In this document: piece by piece, positions 6,219-14,010 of the stretch
Position numbering within the stretch: position 1 is the first letter of the stretch
Layout of the letters: each line of letters opens with the position of its first letter
IMG/VR virus record: IMGVR_UViG_3300006754_000209
Location: 1 to 22,287 of that record
Direction: 5' to 3' (one strand)
Source: a virus
Length of the DNA: 22,287 bases
The notes under the pieces: model-generated
The model's database searches: none
What the model saw: only the letters and a program-made list of their open reading frames with translations
What the model was told of the DNA's origin: nothing
Position numbers and translations under genes: made by a program

Positions 6219-6252
6219 AAACCAAAATTGGTTTGTCATCCACCAACAAACC
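6219..6252 (-). repeat. Two overlapping inverted repeats at the DUF262-HNH transcription start
   Basis: GGTTTGT (6230-6236) is complementary to ACAAACC (6246-6252), and AAACCAA (6219-6225) to TTGGTTT (6228-6234). The two inverted repeats share the 6230-6234 arm. They lie from about -5 to +28 relative to the predicted start near 6247, a usual place for repressor operators. An RNA hairpin could form only from the second pair. Confidence 0.55.
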
Positions 6253-6253
6253 T

Positions 6254-6282
6254 ACAATACACCCCCCATTCAGATATGGCAA
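6254..6282 (-). promoter_or_regulatory. Sigma70-like promoter for the DUF262-HNH gene
   Basis: Minus strand: TTGCCA (6282-6277, five of six matches to the -35 consensus), exactly 17 bases, then TATTGT (6259-6254, four of six). Transcription would begin near 6247, leaving a leader of about 70 bases. The detached palindromic copy of the 13-base repeat (6283-6295) touches the -35 box, and an inverted repeat covers the start site, so regulated expression is likely. No TATAAATA-type late box is present. Confidence 0.55.
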
Positions 6283-6371
6283 CCCAAATTATGGGTCGTT
6301 ACACTCTGAAATAATGGTCCCAAATTATGAGCCCAATATGAGCTCAAATTATGAGCTCAAATTAATGGACC
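6283..6371. repeat. Array of 13-bp repeats upstream of the DUF262-HNH promoter
   Basis: On the plus strand five units lie head to tail at 6309-6371, consensus AAATTATGAGCTC. They are three near-consensus units (one shortened to 11 bases) flanked by AAATAATGGTCCC and AAATTAATGGACC. Two units carry the perfect palindrome TGAGCTCA, 13 bases apart. A separate copy, CCCAAATTATGGG (6283-6295), abuts the -35 box. The array runs over the stop codon of the 239-residue oxygenase gene. Direct repeats of one helical turn plus a few bases suggest cooperative protein binding. Confidence 0.75.
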
Positions 6372-7081
6372 GTTCCAATCCATCCAGTAGTAACTAGTTT
6401 CGTATGTTTATATGAAACAGAACCTGCATGAAGATAATCGAGTCCAGCAGGCCAAAAAACTGTTAATCCTTTTCTACAAGGTGTTGTGATATTCTGTCTC
6501 GGCCAAATAGTACCACCAATTGGTGTTCCTTTATCATCATATTCATCAATATCAGTCAAATACATCATAAAAGCGATTTCTCTTGTTAACCCATTTAAAC
6601 TAACTCCAGGTTTCCTTTCGCAATGTTGTACATAAAATCCTTGACCTGGTTCATAAAGTTGATATTGATTAAGTCCATTTTCAAAAGCTATGGGCTCATT
6701 TATTAATTGTGGATTTAGTTTTTTATATTCTAACAGACAATGTTCAATCCAGTTCATTACATAGACTCCCTTAGACATAAATTCATCTACTGCATGTCTA
6801 CGTTCTGTACGAACTTCATCCATTCTAAAAGGCAAGTCCCAACTATTCTTAGTATCAGTATTAACCCTTCCCCCTTCAGTTAAATTATAACAGTGCCCTT
6901 GTTTTAACTTACCATCTTTTTTTTGTTTTAAAATATAATCAAATATCCAATCACATAGTTCTAAATCAGGAAATTGCCAAGCAACCATTTGTCCACCTGG
7001 AGGCAATATATCTTGACAAGCACGTGGTATTATATCCTTATATTGATAAGAAGATACAAATCCTTCATAATAGTTATTCAT
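6362..7081 (-). CDS. 2OG-Fe(II) oxygenase with HxE variant metal motif
   Basis: A 239-residue prolyl-4-hydroxylase-like oxygenase. The core starts at YEPGQGFYVQHCER, where His153 and Glu155 take the place of the classical HxD pair. The distal ligand is His218 in GLDYLHAGSVSYKHTK, and Lys228 is the likely 2-oxoglutarate anchor before TGWIGT. It would act in the cytosol of the infected cell. It is the last gene of the fibre block, five bases after the chaperone-like gene, so hydroxylation of virion proteins is possible but unproven. Its TAA stop lies inside the 13-base repeat array. It differs clearly from the other three oxygenases of the window, so it is not a recent duplicate. Confidence 0.8.
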   Translation of the reverse strand: MNNYYEGFVSSYQYKDIIPRACQDILPPGGQMVAWQFPDLELCDWIFDYILKQKKDGKLKQGHCYNLTEGGRVNTDTKNSWDLPFRMDEVRTERRHAVDEFMSKGVYVMNWIEHCLLEYKKLNPQLINEPIAFENGLNQYQLYEPGQGFYVQHCERKPGVSLNGLTREIAFMMYLTDIDEYDDKGTPIGGTIWPRQNITTPCRKGLTVFWPAGLDYLHAGSVSYKHTKLVTTGWIGTVH

Positions 7082-7085
7082 TTAC

Positions 7086-7682
7086 TTACTTATAAGGTAC
7101 TTGCTTTTCCAAATAAAATTTTGGTTTTAAATAATGTCCTGGTTGGGATCTAACTGGAGGTTCGGGAAAAACAATACTCCATGGGTCATCATTAAAGTGG
7201 GAATCTGGCATATCTCTGAGTTTTTCACGATACAACGCCCACTCCTTTATCATTTCTTCTGGTAAATCAGGAGTTTGTGTCCAATCGCTATCTTGCAAGA
7301 GACGTAATCTATCCCTTCTAATTTTAGTCCACTGACATTCAATTTCGTAAAGGCTTTTAATCATGTCCTCGTCTTCAAATTTTCCTTCGGAATCCCTAAT
7401 ATCTATATATCTAACTCTATCCCAAGTATATGCCGAATTATTCGAATAATAATCGGGAGGTACTTGTATTGGTTTGTATCCCAGGTCTTCTATTTTATCA
7501 TACTCTTCATTTTTATACAACTCCCAGAGGTCAGCAACTAAATATCCAGTCTGATTATGATGATATCTAGGTAATGCAGCAGGTCTGCCTTGTTCATAAG
7601 AATAAAGAACTGGATAATTCCTATCCAAATCCCATGGTTTCGCATCCCAAGAGAGGGTGTGAGATTCTATACATCCGCTCAT
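7086..7682 (-). CDS. Tail-fibre assembly chaperone (Phage_tail_APC-like)
   Basis: A 198-residue soluble protein. Residues about 115-160 carry the hallmark of the phage tail assembly chaperone family: a charged helix, then RLRLLQDSDWTQTPD and EWALYREKLRDMPDS, that is Leu-x-x-Ser-Asp-Trp followed by Tyr-Arg-x-x-Leu-Arg-Asp. The C-terminus is Pro-rich with a WxxxFPEPP segment. Such chaperones help trimeric tail fibres fold and are usually encoded right after their fibre. Here it starts seven bases after the 490-residue collar-type fibre, which is the probable client. The N-terminal 110 residues, with many aromatic residues, are not recognised. No strong Shine-Dalgarno is seen, so translation may be coupled to the fibre gene. 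Confidence 0.75.
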   Translation of the reverse strand: MSGCIESHTLSWDAKPWDLDRNYPVLYSYEQGRPAALPRYHHNQTGYLVADLWELYKNEEYDKIEDLGYKPIQVPPDYYSNNSAYTWDRVRYIDIRDSEGKFEDEDMIKSLYEIECQWTKIRRDRLRLLQDSDWTQTPDLPEEMIKEWALYREKLRDMPDSHFNDDPWSIVFPEPPVRSQPGHYLKPKFYLEKQVPYK

Positions 7683-7688
7683 AATAAA

Positions 7689-9161
7689 TTACCCCTTACA
7701 TACCATTACATTAACAAGAGCATGCGTTTGTTGCATAGTAGCACTAACGTTACCAGAGTTTGCAGTTGCACCTAATGTATTAAAGTTAGTTGATGGAGTT
7801 TGGCAATTACTTCGTTGACTATGTGTTCCCCAATACTGAGGTCCACCAGTACAAACAGGTGCGTTGAAAGAATGACTATGACTTGTTAAAGAAGTTGCTT
7901 GGTCAGTACCAGAAAGATTAGCCCCCGTACCACTAGAGTAGGTACTTGCATGTGCCCTGTTAGCAGCATTTGGATCAGTACCAGCACCCCTATCAGTAAC
8001 TCTTATATAATCATCAGCAATATTAACCGCTTGGAAAGTTGTGCTTGACTTGAATCCAGCCTCACAAGAAGAAATTATTTGATCACTTCCGGTGAAGGTT
8101 TGACCTGTCATACTATAGAACGTTGTACTACCAACATCAATGTCTGTGCCTGTGCCCATGAAGAATATAAGTTCACCTCCGGCTATTCCAATTTCTACCG
8201 TAGTTATAAGTGCATGGAAAGCAATATTTGGTGGTCTGGTTTCATTTGCATCACCTGATCCAACACTACTACTATTAGCACTGGTAGTATTAGAACCACA
8301 ACCGCCATGGCCAGAGCTATTACTATACCTTGAGGTAATTCCACCACCGTTGGCATAATAAAATGGACCGTGATAATGAGATTGATAAGAGTCTGTTGTA
8401 TAACCACCTGGTTTAGAGAAACCACTCACTGCCTGCAGGAATACTCCTCTTAAATCTGGCAAACCAAAGTTAGTAGCATCTCCACCATAACTAGTACCAA
8501 CGATTGAATATAAATCAGGGTATGTTGATGCAGATGCAGTACCACCATGACATTGAAGCAATTCGATTCTAGTACCTGAATAGTAAGCGTCTGTATTGCA
8601 AGAAAGAACTACACATCCAGCAGGGAGGTTACAATCAATTAGTGCAATAATTGGTAGAAGGGTTCTTTGTTTGAATCCAGTTGAGTTTCCACTATTGGAA
8701 AGGGATCCAGCATTTCCTGCACCAGCAGCATTAGATCCTGGGTCAGCACCTGGTCTACATTCACTGCTACCGCTGCCACCATATACTGATCCATGATAAT
8801 GCTGAACTAAAACGGCCCCAGACTGAATACTTGGGGTTGCATTATGTTTTAGGTAATGACCTGAAAGGTTAGGAAGGTTACTTCCATATGTACCATTAAT
8901 ATTGGTATTTAATTGTGAGTATGTACTAGTATTATACGAAGATCCATCACATATAGCCCAGTTAGTAGGAGCACTGTCTCCTGCATACAACATCATTGCT
9001 CCAGCTGGAACAGCTGAAGCGCCGGCTTGTTCATACCACTGTCGCCAAGAACCACCATCCTTAACATGCCCAGCAGTTACAGTTCTCCAAGCATCACCAT
9101 CCTTAACAGAAGGTTGTGAGATCTCTCTCCATGAACCACCATCTTTAACGTGACCTGACAT
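7689..9161 (-). CDS. Tail fibre protein with collar domains and HxH motifs
   Basis: A 490-residue virion protein. The N-terminus has three copies of a short motif, VKDGGSWR or VKDGDAWR (about residues 5-12, 19-26 and 33-40). A tail-collar domain follows (VPAGAMMLYAGDSAPTNWAICDG, about 51-73), then a second collar-like unit (LPAGCVVLSC to LPDLRGVFLQAVSG, about 180-248) closing with RPPNIAFHALI (about 310-320), and a third beta-rich unit. Each unit contains an HxH (HYH near 122, HYH near 264, HSH near 430), like the metal-binding motifs of T4 fibre tips. It is Ser/Gly/Thr-rich. It probably forms a trimer contacting the receptor. The ATG has a strong AGGAGG seven bases upstream; the chaperone gene follows. 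Confidence 0.85.
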   Translation of the reverse strand: MSGHVKDGGSWREISQPSVKDGDAWRTVTAGHVKDGGSWRQWYEQAGASAVPAGAMMLYAGDSAPTNWAICDGSSYNTSTYSQLNTNINGTYGSNLPNLSGHYLKHNATPSIQSGAVLVQHYHGSVYGGSGSSECRPGADPGSNAAGAGNAGSLSNSGNSTGFKQRTLLPIIALIDCNLPAGCVVLSCNTDAYYSGTRIELLQCHGGTASASTYPDLYSIVGTSYGGDATNFGLPDLRGVFLQAVSGFSKPGGYTTDSYQSHYHGPFYYANGGGITSRYSNSSGHGGCGSNTTSANSSSVGSGDANETRPPNIAFHALITTVEIGIAGGELIFFMGTGTDIDVGSTTFYSMTGQTFTGSDQIISSCEAGFKSSTTFQAVNIADDYIRVTDRGAGTDPNAANRAHASTYSSGTGANLSGTDQATSLTSHSHSFNAPVCTGGPQYWGTHSQRSNCQTPSTNFNTLGATANSGNVSATMQQTHALVNVMVCKG

Positions 9162-9172
9162 AATCTTACCTC

Positions 9173-10066
9173 CTATTTAAATGTTTCATTAAAAAATTCT
9201 TCTGGATAATGTGGTTTTCTAGGCCACTCAACATGTTCCAGATCCGTTAAATTATCAGTTATATCACGAAGATCATCTCTATACTTCTTAAGTTTATCAC
9301 TTATAGTCAATCCCTTTTCGATAGCAATTGCAAATGCATAATCTGTACTTTGGAGTCTCATATTTCTCATCGATTTAATATATGCCAAAGATTGATCATT
9401 ATATGGATCGTTATCGGTATCTACCAAATCAGTATTATAAAGTGGCGAATGTTCAGCTGTATGAATCGCACTAATTGTATAAGTGACGAAGATTTCATTT
9501 TCCTCCACAATCCATTCTTCTTCTGGATTCTCAGCTACTTGATGAGTAACCTTATTAATTGCTGGTACATCACGAATTACACGTTTCTTCTTATATTGTA
9601 TATGAATAACCTTCCTATCGTCAAGTTGTTCAATACGTGGTTCATTTAATTTAATAATTCTAGTATTATTATTAGTTGGCCAAGAACCTATGTCTTTACC
9701 CAAAGGATCCTGTATACCTATTTCTGGAGGGTTATCAACTGTTTCGACTACATCATAAGTTTTAACTAAGGTATATTCTTTTGGTTCACCACGAGACCAT
9801 TTTTCTTTTGGGAGTTCATGAACACACAAAACTCCATTTTCATAAACTGGTTTAAAACTTGTTTCAACTAGATGAGTCCACCCTTCATTCCTATAAAGAT
9901 ACTCATCAGAAACAAAGGCTCCACTATCAAGAGTCCACCTCGGATGAGATACTATAGCTCCATCAGGCCTTAAATATCTCTTCCCCAACTGACCCAGCAT
10001 TTCACCCTTTTCAGGCATTTCATCGGGAAGCCAATATTCTTTACCGTCTTCAGAAAACCAAGGCAT
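9173..10066 (-). CDS. Putative fibre assembly chaperone / tail protein (297 aa)
   Basis: The last 60 residues read RNMRLQSTDYAFAIAIEKG, then KKYRDDLRDITDN and WPRKPHYP. This is the Arg-x-x-Arg-Leu-x-x-Thr-Asp, Tyr-Arg-x-x-Leu-Arg-Asp, Trp-Pro order of fibre-assembly chaperones. The N-terminal 230 residues are acidic and rich in aromatic residues, and are not recognised. It is placed right after the 797-residue fibre, and a perfect TATAAATA late box (10090-10097) lies 24 bases before its ATG. It ends with TAG inside a TTTAAATAGGAGG string that supplies the next gene's ribosome site. It may act on the 797-residue fibre. It could instead be a structural protein with a chaperone-like tail. Confidence 0.6.
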   Translation of the reverse strand: MPWFSEDGKEYWLPDEMPEKGEMLGQLGKRYLRPDGAIVSHPRWTLDSGAFVSDEYLYRNEGWTHLVETSFKPVYENGVLCVHELPKEKWSRGEPKEYTLVKTYDVVETVDNPPEIGIQDPLGKDIGSWPTNNNTRIIKLNEPRIEQLDDRKVIHIQYKKKRVIRDVPAINKVTHQVAENPEEEWIVEENEIFVTYTISAIHTAEHSPLYNTDLVDTDNDPYNDQSLAYIKSMRNMRLQSTDYAFAIAIEKGLTISDKLKKYRDDLRDITDNLTDLEHVEWPRKPHYPEEFFNETFK

Positions 10067-10089
10067 TTTGTTTAATCAATAGTTTTTTT

Positions 10090-10097
10090 TATTTATA
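10090..10097 (-). promoter_or_regulatory. T4-type late promoter, TATAAATA
   Basis: A perfect match to the T4 late -10 box, read on the minus strand, immediately after the TAA stop of the 797-residue fibre gene and 24 bases before the ATG of the 297-residue gene. Late promoters recognised by gp55-like sigma factors need no -35 box, and none is seen. Confidence 0.65.
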
Positions 10098-12491
10098 TTA
10101 GTACTTATACCAAACGTCACCATTCTCACCACTAGAAGGATCACTAGTAGAAACAGTTCGGTATCCGTATGCGTTAGAGTTTGCTGTAATCGTTAAAGTA
10201 TTACTAGCGTAAGAAATTTGACTCGTACCACCATAAGATGTTTCAGTAACAGTCATTGGCACGCTAGTTAAGTTAGCACCAGATCCAGCAAATAAAGTAG
10301 CAGTTACAGTACCAGTACTTGGATTATAATGGAAATCTCCATCAGATTCTAATCCCACATTACCTGTAGCACTAGCATCTTCAATAAACGGAATAAGGTT
10401 ATTCTCGTTTGTGGCTTCATTGTCAGCCACGGTTACATGAGTAGCATTAGTTGCTGTACCAGTTACATTACCAGTTAAGGCACCAACAAAACTTGTTGCA
10501 GTCAAAGCTCCTGAAGAAGAATTAAAAGTAAGGTTTGTACCACTCTTAGGCGCTAAGTCTCCAGTAGCTGCTGTTGTAAAAAGAACATTACATGATGTGT
10601 CAGAACTTTCATCTGCAACTGTAACATTAGTAGCATTAGTTGCTGTACCAGTTAAGGCACCAACAAATCCACCAGTAGCAGTTGAAATACCAGTAGTTTC
10701 TAAGTTACCAGTTACCTTTGCGCCCCCGGCAGTAGTACCAAGTTTAACTGCATTATCAAAGTAGAGAGTAACAGCTCCATCATCAACAAATGTAGCCAGA
10801 GTTTCACTACTACCAAGTATATCTAATTGGCTAACAGTTATTTTTAAATTACCTGTTCCACTATCAGTAATATATGAGTGACTTCCATCATGATATAACT
10901 CCAAATCACCACCAGTACCAATAAGTACCTTGGCATTATCAGCAAATTCAAGAGCATTATCTGATTTATCCCAGACTAAATTATAACTATCGCCATGGAA
11001 AGTGGTATCACCACTCAGTGTAGTATCTCCTACAACATACAATGGAGTACTTGGAGCAGCAGAAGCAATCCCAACATTCCCCGAGCTGTCGATGTGCATA
11101 AATGAAGTGCTGGTAGCGCTTGCTCGAAAATCAATCGATCCAGCACTTCCAAGTCTTAGCTGATCAGTACCATGGGCATATTGAATGTATCCAGCATATT
11201 CAGCAGCGCCAGTGGTTGCATCTGAAAAGAACAGACTACATGCTTCAGTATTAGCAGAGCGAATCGTCATTCCTACATTGCCTGTATCATCAGCGATTGT
11301 AAAATCATTAGCAGAATTTTCGCCTTCAGTCGTAGTGCCCACCAACAGCCTGCCCGAGCTGTCGATTCGCAGTCTTTCACTACCACCTGTCTCTGCTGTA
11401 ATAGTATCAGCACTTGGGAATCCAAACTTAGTATTTGTATCTCCATCATGAACAATATATTCAGCAAGATTAAATCCACCAGTAAGGTTAAGATCTCCAG
11501 TAACACTCAAAGTATCATCAATAGTCGTAGTACCACCATTAGAATCTATCGTAAGATTACCAGTAGAAGTATCAATTTCATTATCGCCAGCGATACCGAT
11601 TCTTATGTTATCAATGGTAGCGCCACCATTCATGTCTACCACATTAGTAAACGTAGATCCAGCACCAGAAATGGCCAAGTATCCAGCAACAGTTAAGTTA
11701 TCATCAATTGTTGTAAGTCCACCTGCGGAGTCAATCGTAAGATTACCAGATGAGGTATCAATTTCATTATTACCCGTGATACCAAGTTGTATATTATCAA
11801 TGGTAGCACCACCATTACCATCAATAGCTCCTGTAAAGGTACTAATACCAGCAACAGTAAAGTTAGAAGTAATGTCCAGAGCCGTAGCAGCAATACCAGC
11901 AATAGCAATATCACTACAATTTAATGTACCGTCAATTCTAGTATTTCCATTCACATAGAAAGCCGTCTCACCTTGACCAACAACACTAAATCTATAAGGA
12001 GCAACGTCAGTACCAATAGCAACTTGACCACCCGTAGTGGTTGTAAAAATAGTGCCACCTGTACCAATAAGAAGTCTATTAGCAAGTGAAGTAATACCTG
12101 TGACGTTTAGACCTTGATTTAATCTAAGATATCCTTCAAAAGTAGAAAGTCCAACCGCTCTAAAATCTCTGACAGATGTTATACCAGGGGCAACATTAAG
12201 TCTGGTAGCAACATCCAACTCACTATATGTTGAAATACCACTAACAGATAAGGATGTTACATACAAACCTACAAACGTAGCAACACCACTAGCTGATTGC
12301 AGTGATAAACCTTCGTTAACAATTATACTATCGCATTGGATATCCGTACATATCATCTTTCCACGGACGTCCAAATGATGTCGGGGTACTGTCGTTGCAA
12401 CCCCCACATAATTTAATATATTATCTACAAATAACGTATTGGTATCGACTTCAAGACCATTTTTAATAACAAAATTCTTTGAGATGGCCAT
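10098..12491 (-). CDS. Long repeat-rich tail fibre / virion structural protein (797 aa)
   Basis: Starts MAISKNFVIKNGLEVDTN, a sequence type common at the N-terminus of marine myovirus fibre proteins. Most of the protein is short beta-strand repeats rich in Gly, Thr, Ser and Asn (VGIST, LTVAGIST, VGALTGTATNATN). Two adjacent 40-residue blocks with GGATIDN...NEIDTS.GNLTIDS.GG are direct copies (DNA repeats at 11511-11630 and 11697-11816), and VGALTG...TATNATxVTVAD recurs near residues 625-690. LELYHDGSHSYI and RLRIDSSGRLLVG are further widely shared modules. It ends in DPSSGENGDVWYKY. A trimeric fibrous shaft is likely. The late box at 12525-12532 precedes it. AGGAGG is 14 bases before the ATG, unusually far, but an in-frame TGA excludes an earlier start. 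Confidence 0.8.
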   Translation of the reverse strand: MAISKNFVIKNGLEVDTNTLFVDNILNYVGVATTVPRHHLDVRGKMICTDIQCDSIIVNEGLSLQSASGVATFVGLYVTSLSVSGISTYSELDVATRLNVAPGITSVRDFRAVGLSTFEGYLRLNQGLNVTGITSLANRLLIGTGGTIFTTTTGGQVAIGTDVAPYRFSVVGQGETAFYVNGNTRIDGTLNCSDIAIAGIAATALDITSNFTVAGISTFTGAIDGNGGATIDNIQLGITGNNEIDTSSGNLTIDSAGGLTTIDDNLTVAGYLAISGAGSTFTNVVDMNGGATIDNIRIGIAGDNEIDTSTGNLTIDSNGGTTTIDDTLSVTGDLNLTGGFNLAEYIVHDGDTNTKFGFPSADTITAETGGSERLRIDSSGRLLVGTTTEGENSANDFTIADDTGNVGMTIRSANTEACSLFFSDATTGAAEYAGYIQYAHGTDQLRLGSAGSIDFRASATSTSFMHIDSSGNVGIASAAPSTPLYVVGDTTLSGDTTFHGDSYNLVWDKSDNALEFADNAKVLIGTGGDLELYHDGSHSYITDSGTGNLKITVSQLDILGSSETLATFVDDGAVTLYFDNAVKLGTTAGGAKVTGNLETTGISTATGGFVGALTGTATNATNVTVADESSDTSCNVLFTTAATGDLAPKSGTNLTFNSSSGALTATSFVGALTGNVTGTATNATHVTVADNEATNENNLIPFIEDASATGNVGLESDGDFHYNPSTGTVTATLFAGSGANLTSVPMTVTETSYGGTSQISYASNTLTITANSNAYGYRTVSTSDPSSGENGDVWYKY
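11511..11816 (-). repeat. Direct repeat of a 120-bp fibre module
   Basis: Segments 11511-11630 and 11697-11816 are near-identical in layout and largely in sequence, offset by 186 bases (62 codons). Both encode the GGATIDN / NEIDTS / GNLTIDS block. Exact stretches include ATCGTAAGATTACCAG and GTATCAATTTCATTAT (plus strand). The in-frame spacing means unequal recombination would lengthen or shorten the fibre without frameshift. Confidence 0.8.
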
Positions 12492-12524
12492 TGGAGTTCA
12501 CTCTCCCTCCTAGGTGTATAGTAT

Positions 12525-12532
12525 TATTTAGA
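12525..12532 (-). promoter_or_regulatory. T4-like late promoter box, TCTAAATA
   Basis: TCTAAATA on the minus strand, 34 bases before the ATG of the 797-residue fibre gene, in the 46-base gap after the glycine-rich adhesin gene. It is identical to the boxes at 20377, 20402 and 21699, and differs from TATAAATA by one base. Confidence 0.6.
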
Positions 12533-12537
12533 TATTA

Positions 12538-14007
12538 TTAACGTCTCAGTTGACTTTGAAGGAAACCTGTATCATAAGTGGGATGACTCACTGCATTGTG
12601 ATAAGCAGTATAACTAGAATATCCTGCATTATGAGCTACTTGTTCAGCAAGACTTCTCGCAGCACCTCCAATGGTGTAAGTACTGCTACCTCCGGAGGTA
12701 GATGTTCGCCTCGCACCGCTACCACTACTATTATTTCTTCTATTATTACTTGTATATGTATAATCAGAAGGTCTATCAACAACTGTCGCAGCTGTATAAC
12801 TAATAGGATCCAATAAATCTCCAGTATATACTGTAAGTTTTACAAAACCTTGATTATATCCCCTCGAAACATTAATGTTTGGATTACCACCTTGTTGTGC
12901 GTCTACGACAACAACATTTGGATCAACATATCCTGATCCACCACCTCCAGAAGATCCATTACCAGTACCAGCACCACCGCCACATTTACCAGCACCGCCA
13001 CCTCCGTTGTTACCACTCGCTTTACCAGCATTTGCCCTACCTGCCAAACCATTTTGGAAGTTTGCATCACATTGATTTCTAGTACATGCAACCATACAAT
13101 CCCATCGAGCACCACCTCTAGAAGCTCCTGCCCCACTTTGTGTAGCTCCCTGACCTGCATTTGGTCCAAGTCCATTTCCACCATTAATACCTGGCCCACC
13201 ACCATCACCGCCATCGTAACCAACTGTTCTCCCAGCAGCTCCACCACCAGCACCAATAATATAATATCTTGGTCCTCTATAAATTATAGACTGTCCTCCA
13301 CCAAGTCCAGCATTAGCACTTTGCCAACCTATACCATTACTTACCCCAATTGAATTCCAAGTAACACCACCAAGTTTAAAAGTATATTCCTGATTCTTCT
13401 TCATAGTAAATAATACCTTTCCATATCCACCTTTACCTGGATTAGCTATTCCACCGTTAGGAGCTCCATCAGCACCAGATATCTCAACTTCAACGTTAAT
13501 ATCAGACTCAGTAGGAATTACAGTAATCTCACCTTCCCCATTATAATAATTATTACCCGCCCATGGAGTTCCACTCAAAACCTGAGAAGAAGCACCTCCT
13601 GGCGACGTTATACTTCTTTCCACAGAAGGTCCAAACAATAGACCATCTGAAAATTCTCCCAATTGATGTTTTGAAGTTACACTATTATTACGTGTATCAT
13701 TTGTACCTCTAGTTGTGCAATATATCCAAGCATTAGCGGGTTGAAATTCTACTTCAGCAATATTAGAAACAAGTGATCCGGCACGAGGGTGAGTTACTAT
13801 AACAAAATAATCTGCTGATTCTGTTACTGTAATAGTACTAATATTACTAGCAGATGTCTTTTGATACTCAGTAGTTTGATCTGCATCATCTACTCCAGAA
13901 GGACGTTTATACCATGTATATAATACTTCCGAATAAGAAGCATCGGAAACACTAATCTTAACGGTAATAGCAACTGTAGACCCAGATGGAAACTTATAAT
14001 TGGCCAT
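12538..14007 (-). CDS. Glycine-rich tail adhesin with N-terminal Ig-like segment
   Basis: A 489-residue protein in three parts. Residues 1-90 look like an Ig-like domain that lacks its first strand (ending STITVTESADYFVIVTHPR). Residues about 165-375 are a Gly-rich domain of the Gly_rich_2 or polyglycine-sandwich type: GKGGYGKVLFTMKKNQEYTFKLGG, RYYIIGAGGGAAG, and long Gly/Asn runs broken by a Cys-containing insert (WDCMVACTRNQC). The C-terminal 90 residues are Ser/Gly-rich and end in a helical tail. Such domains form the receptor-binding tips of T-even adhesins. The reading frame continues upstream through a single TAG (14011-14013) into the Ig-like gene, and no Shine-Dalgarno precedes this ATG, so this may be the second half of one protein. 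Confidence 0.8.
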   Translation of the reverse strand: MANYKFPSGSTVAITVKISVSDASYSEVLYTWYKRPSGVDDADQTTEYQKTSASNISTITVTESADYFVIVTHPRAGSLVSNIAEVEFQPANAWIYCTTRGTNDTRNNSVTSKHQLGEFSDGLLFGPSVERSITSPGGASSQVLSGTPWAGNNYYNGEGEITVIPTESDINVEVEISGADGAPNGGIANPGKGGYGKVLFTMKKNQEYTFKLGGVTWNSIGVSNGIGWQSANAGLGGGQSIIYRGPRYYIIGAGGGAAGRTVGYDGGDGGGPGINGGNGLGPNAGQGATQSGAGASRGGARWDCMVACTRNQCDANFQNGLAGRANAGKASGNNGGGGAGKCGGGAGTGNGSSGGGGSGYVDPNVVVVDAQQGGNPNINVSRGYNQGFVKLTVYTGDLLDPISYTAATVVDRPSDYTYTSNNRRNNSSGSGARRTSTSGGSSTYTIGGAARSLAEQVAHNAGYSSYTAYHNAVSHPTYDTGFLQSQLRR

Positions 14008-14010
14008 GTT

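Noticed and set aside
6219-6252. A riboswitch-like pair of mutually exclusive RNA hairpins in the nuclease gene leader
   Set aside because: With the promoter placed at 6254-6282 the 5' arm of the first hairpin is not transcribed; DNA operators explain the repeats more simply.
9174-9181. TTTAAATA before the 490-residue fibre gene as a late promoter
   Set aside because: The start site would fall in or after the AGGAGG ribosome site only 13 bases from the ATG, so it would destroy the leader; it is better explained by the stop and ribosome site context.
12550-13353. Plus-strand frames opposite the glycine-rich adhesin
   Set aside because: They are Ser/Thr/Pro or His-rich shadows of the repetitive Gly codons, with no start signals.
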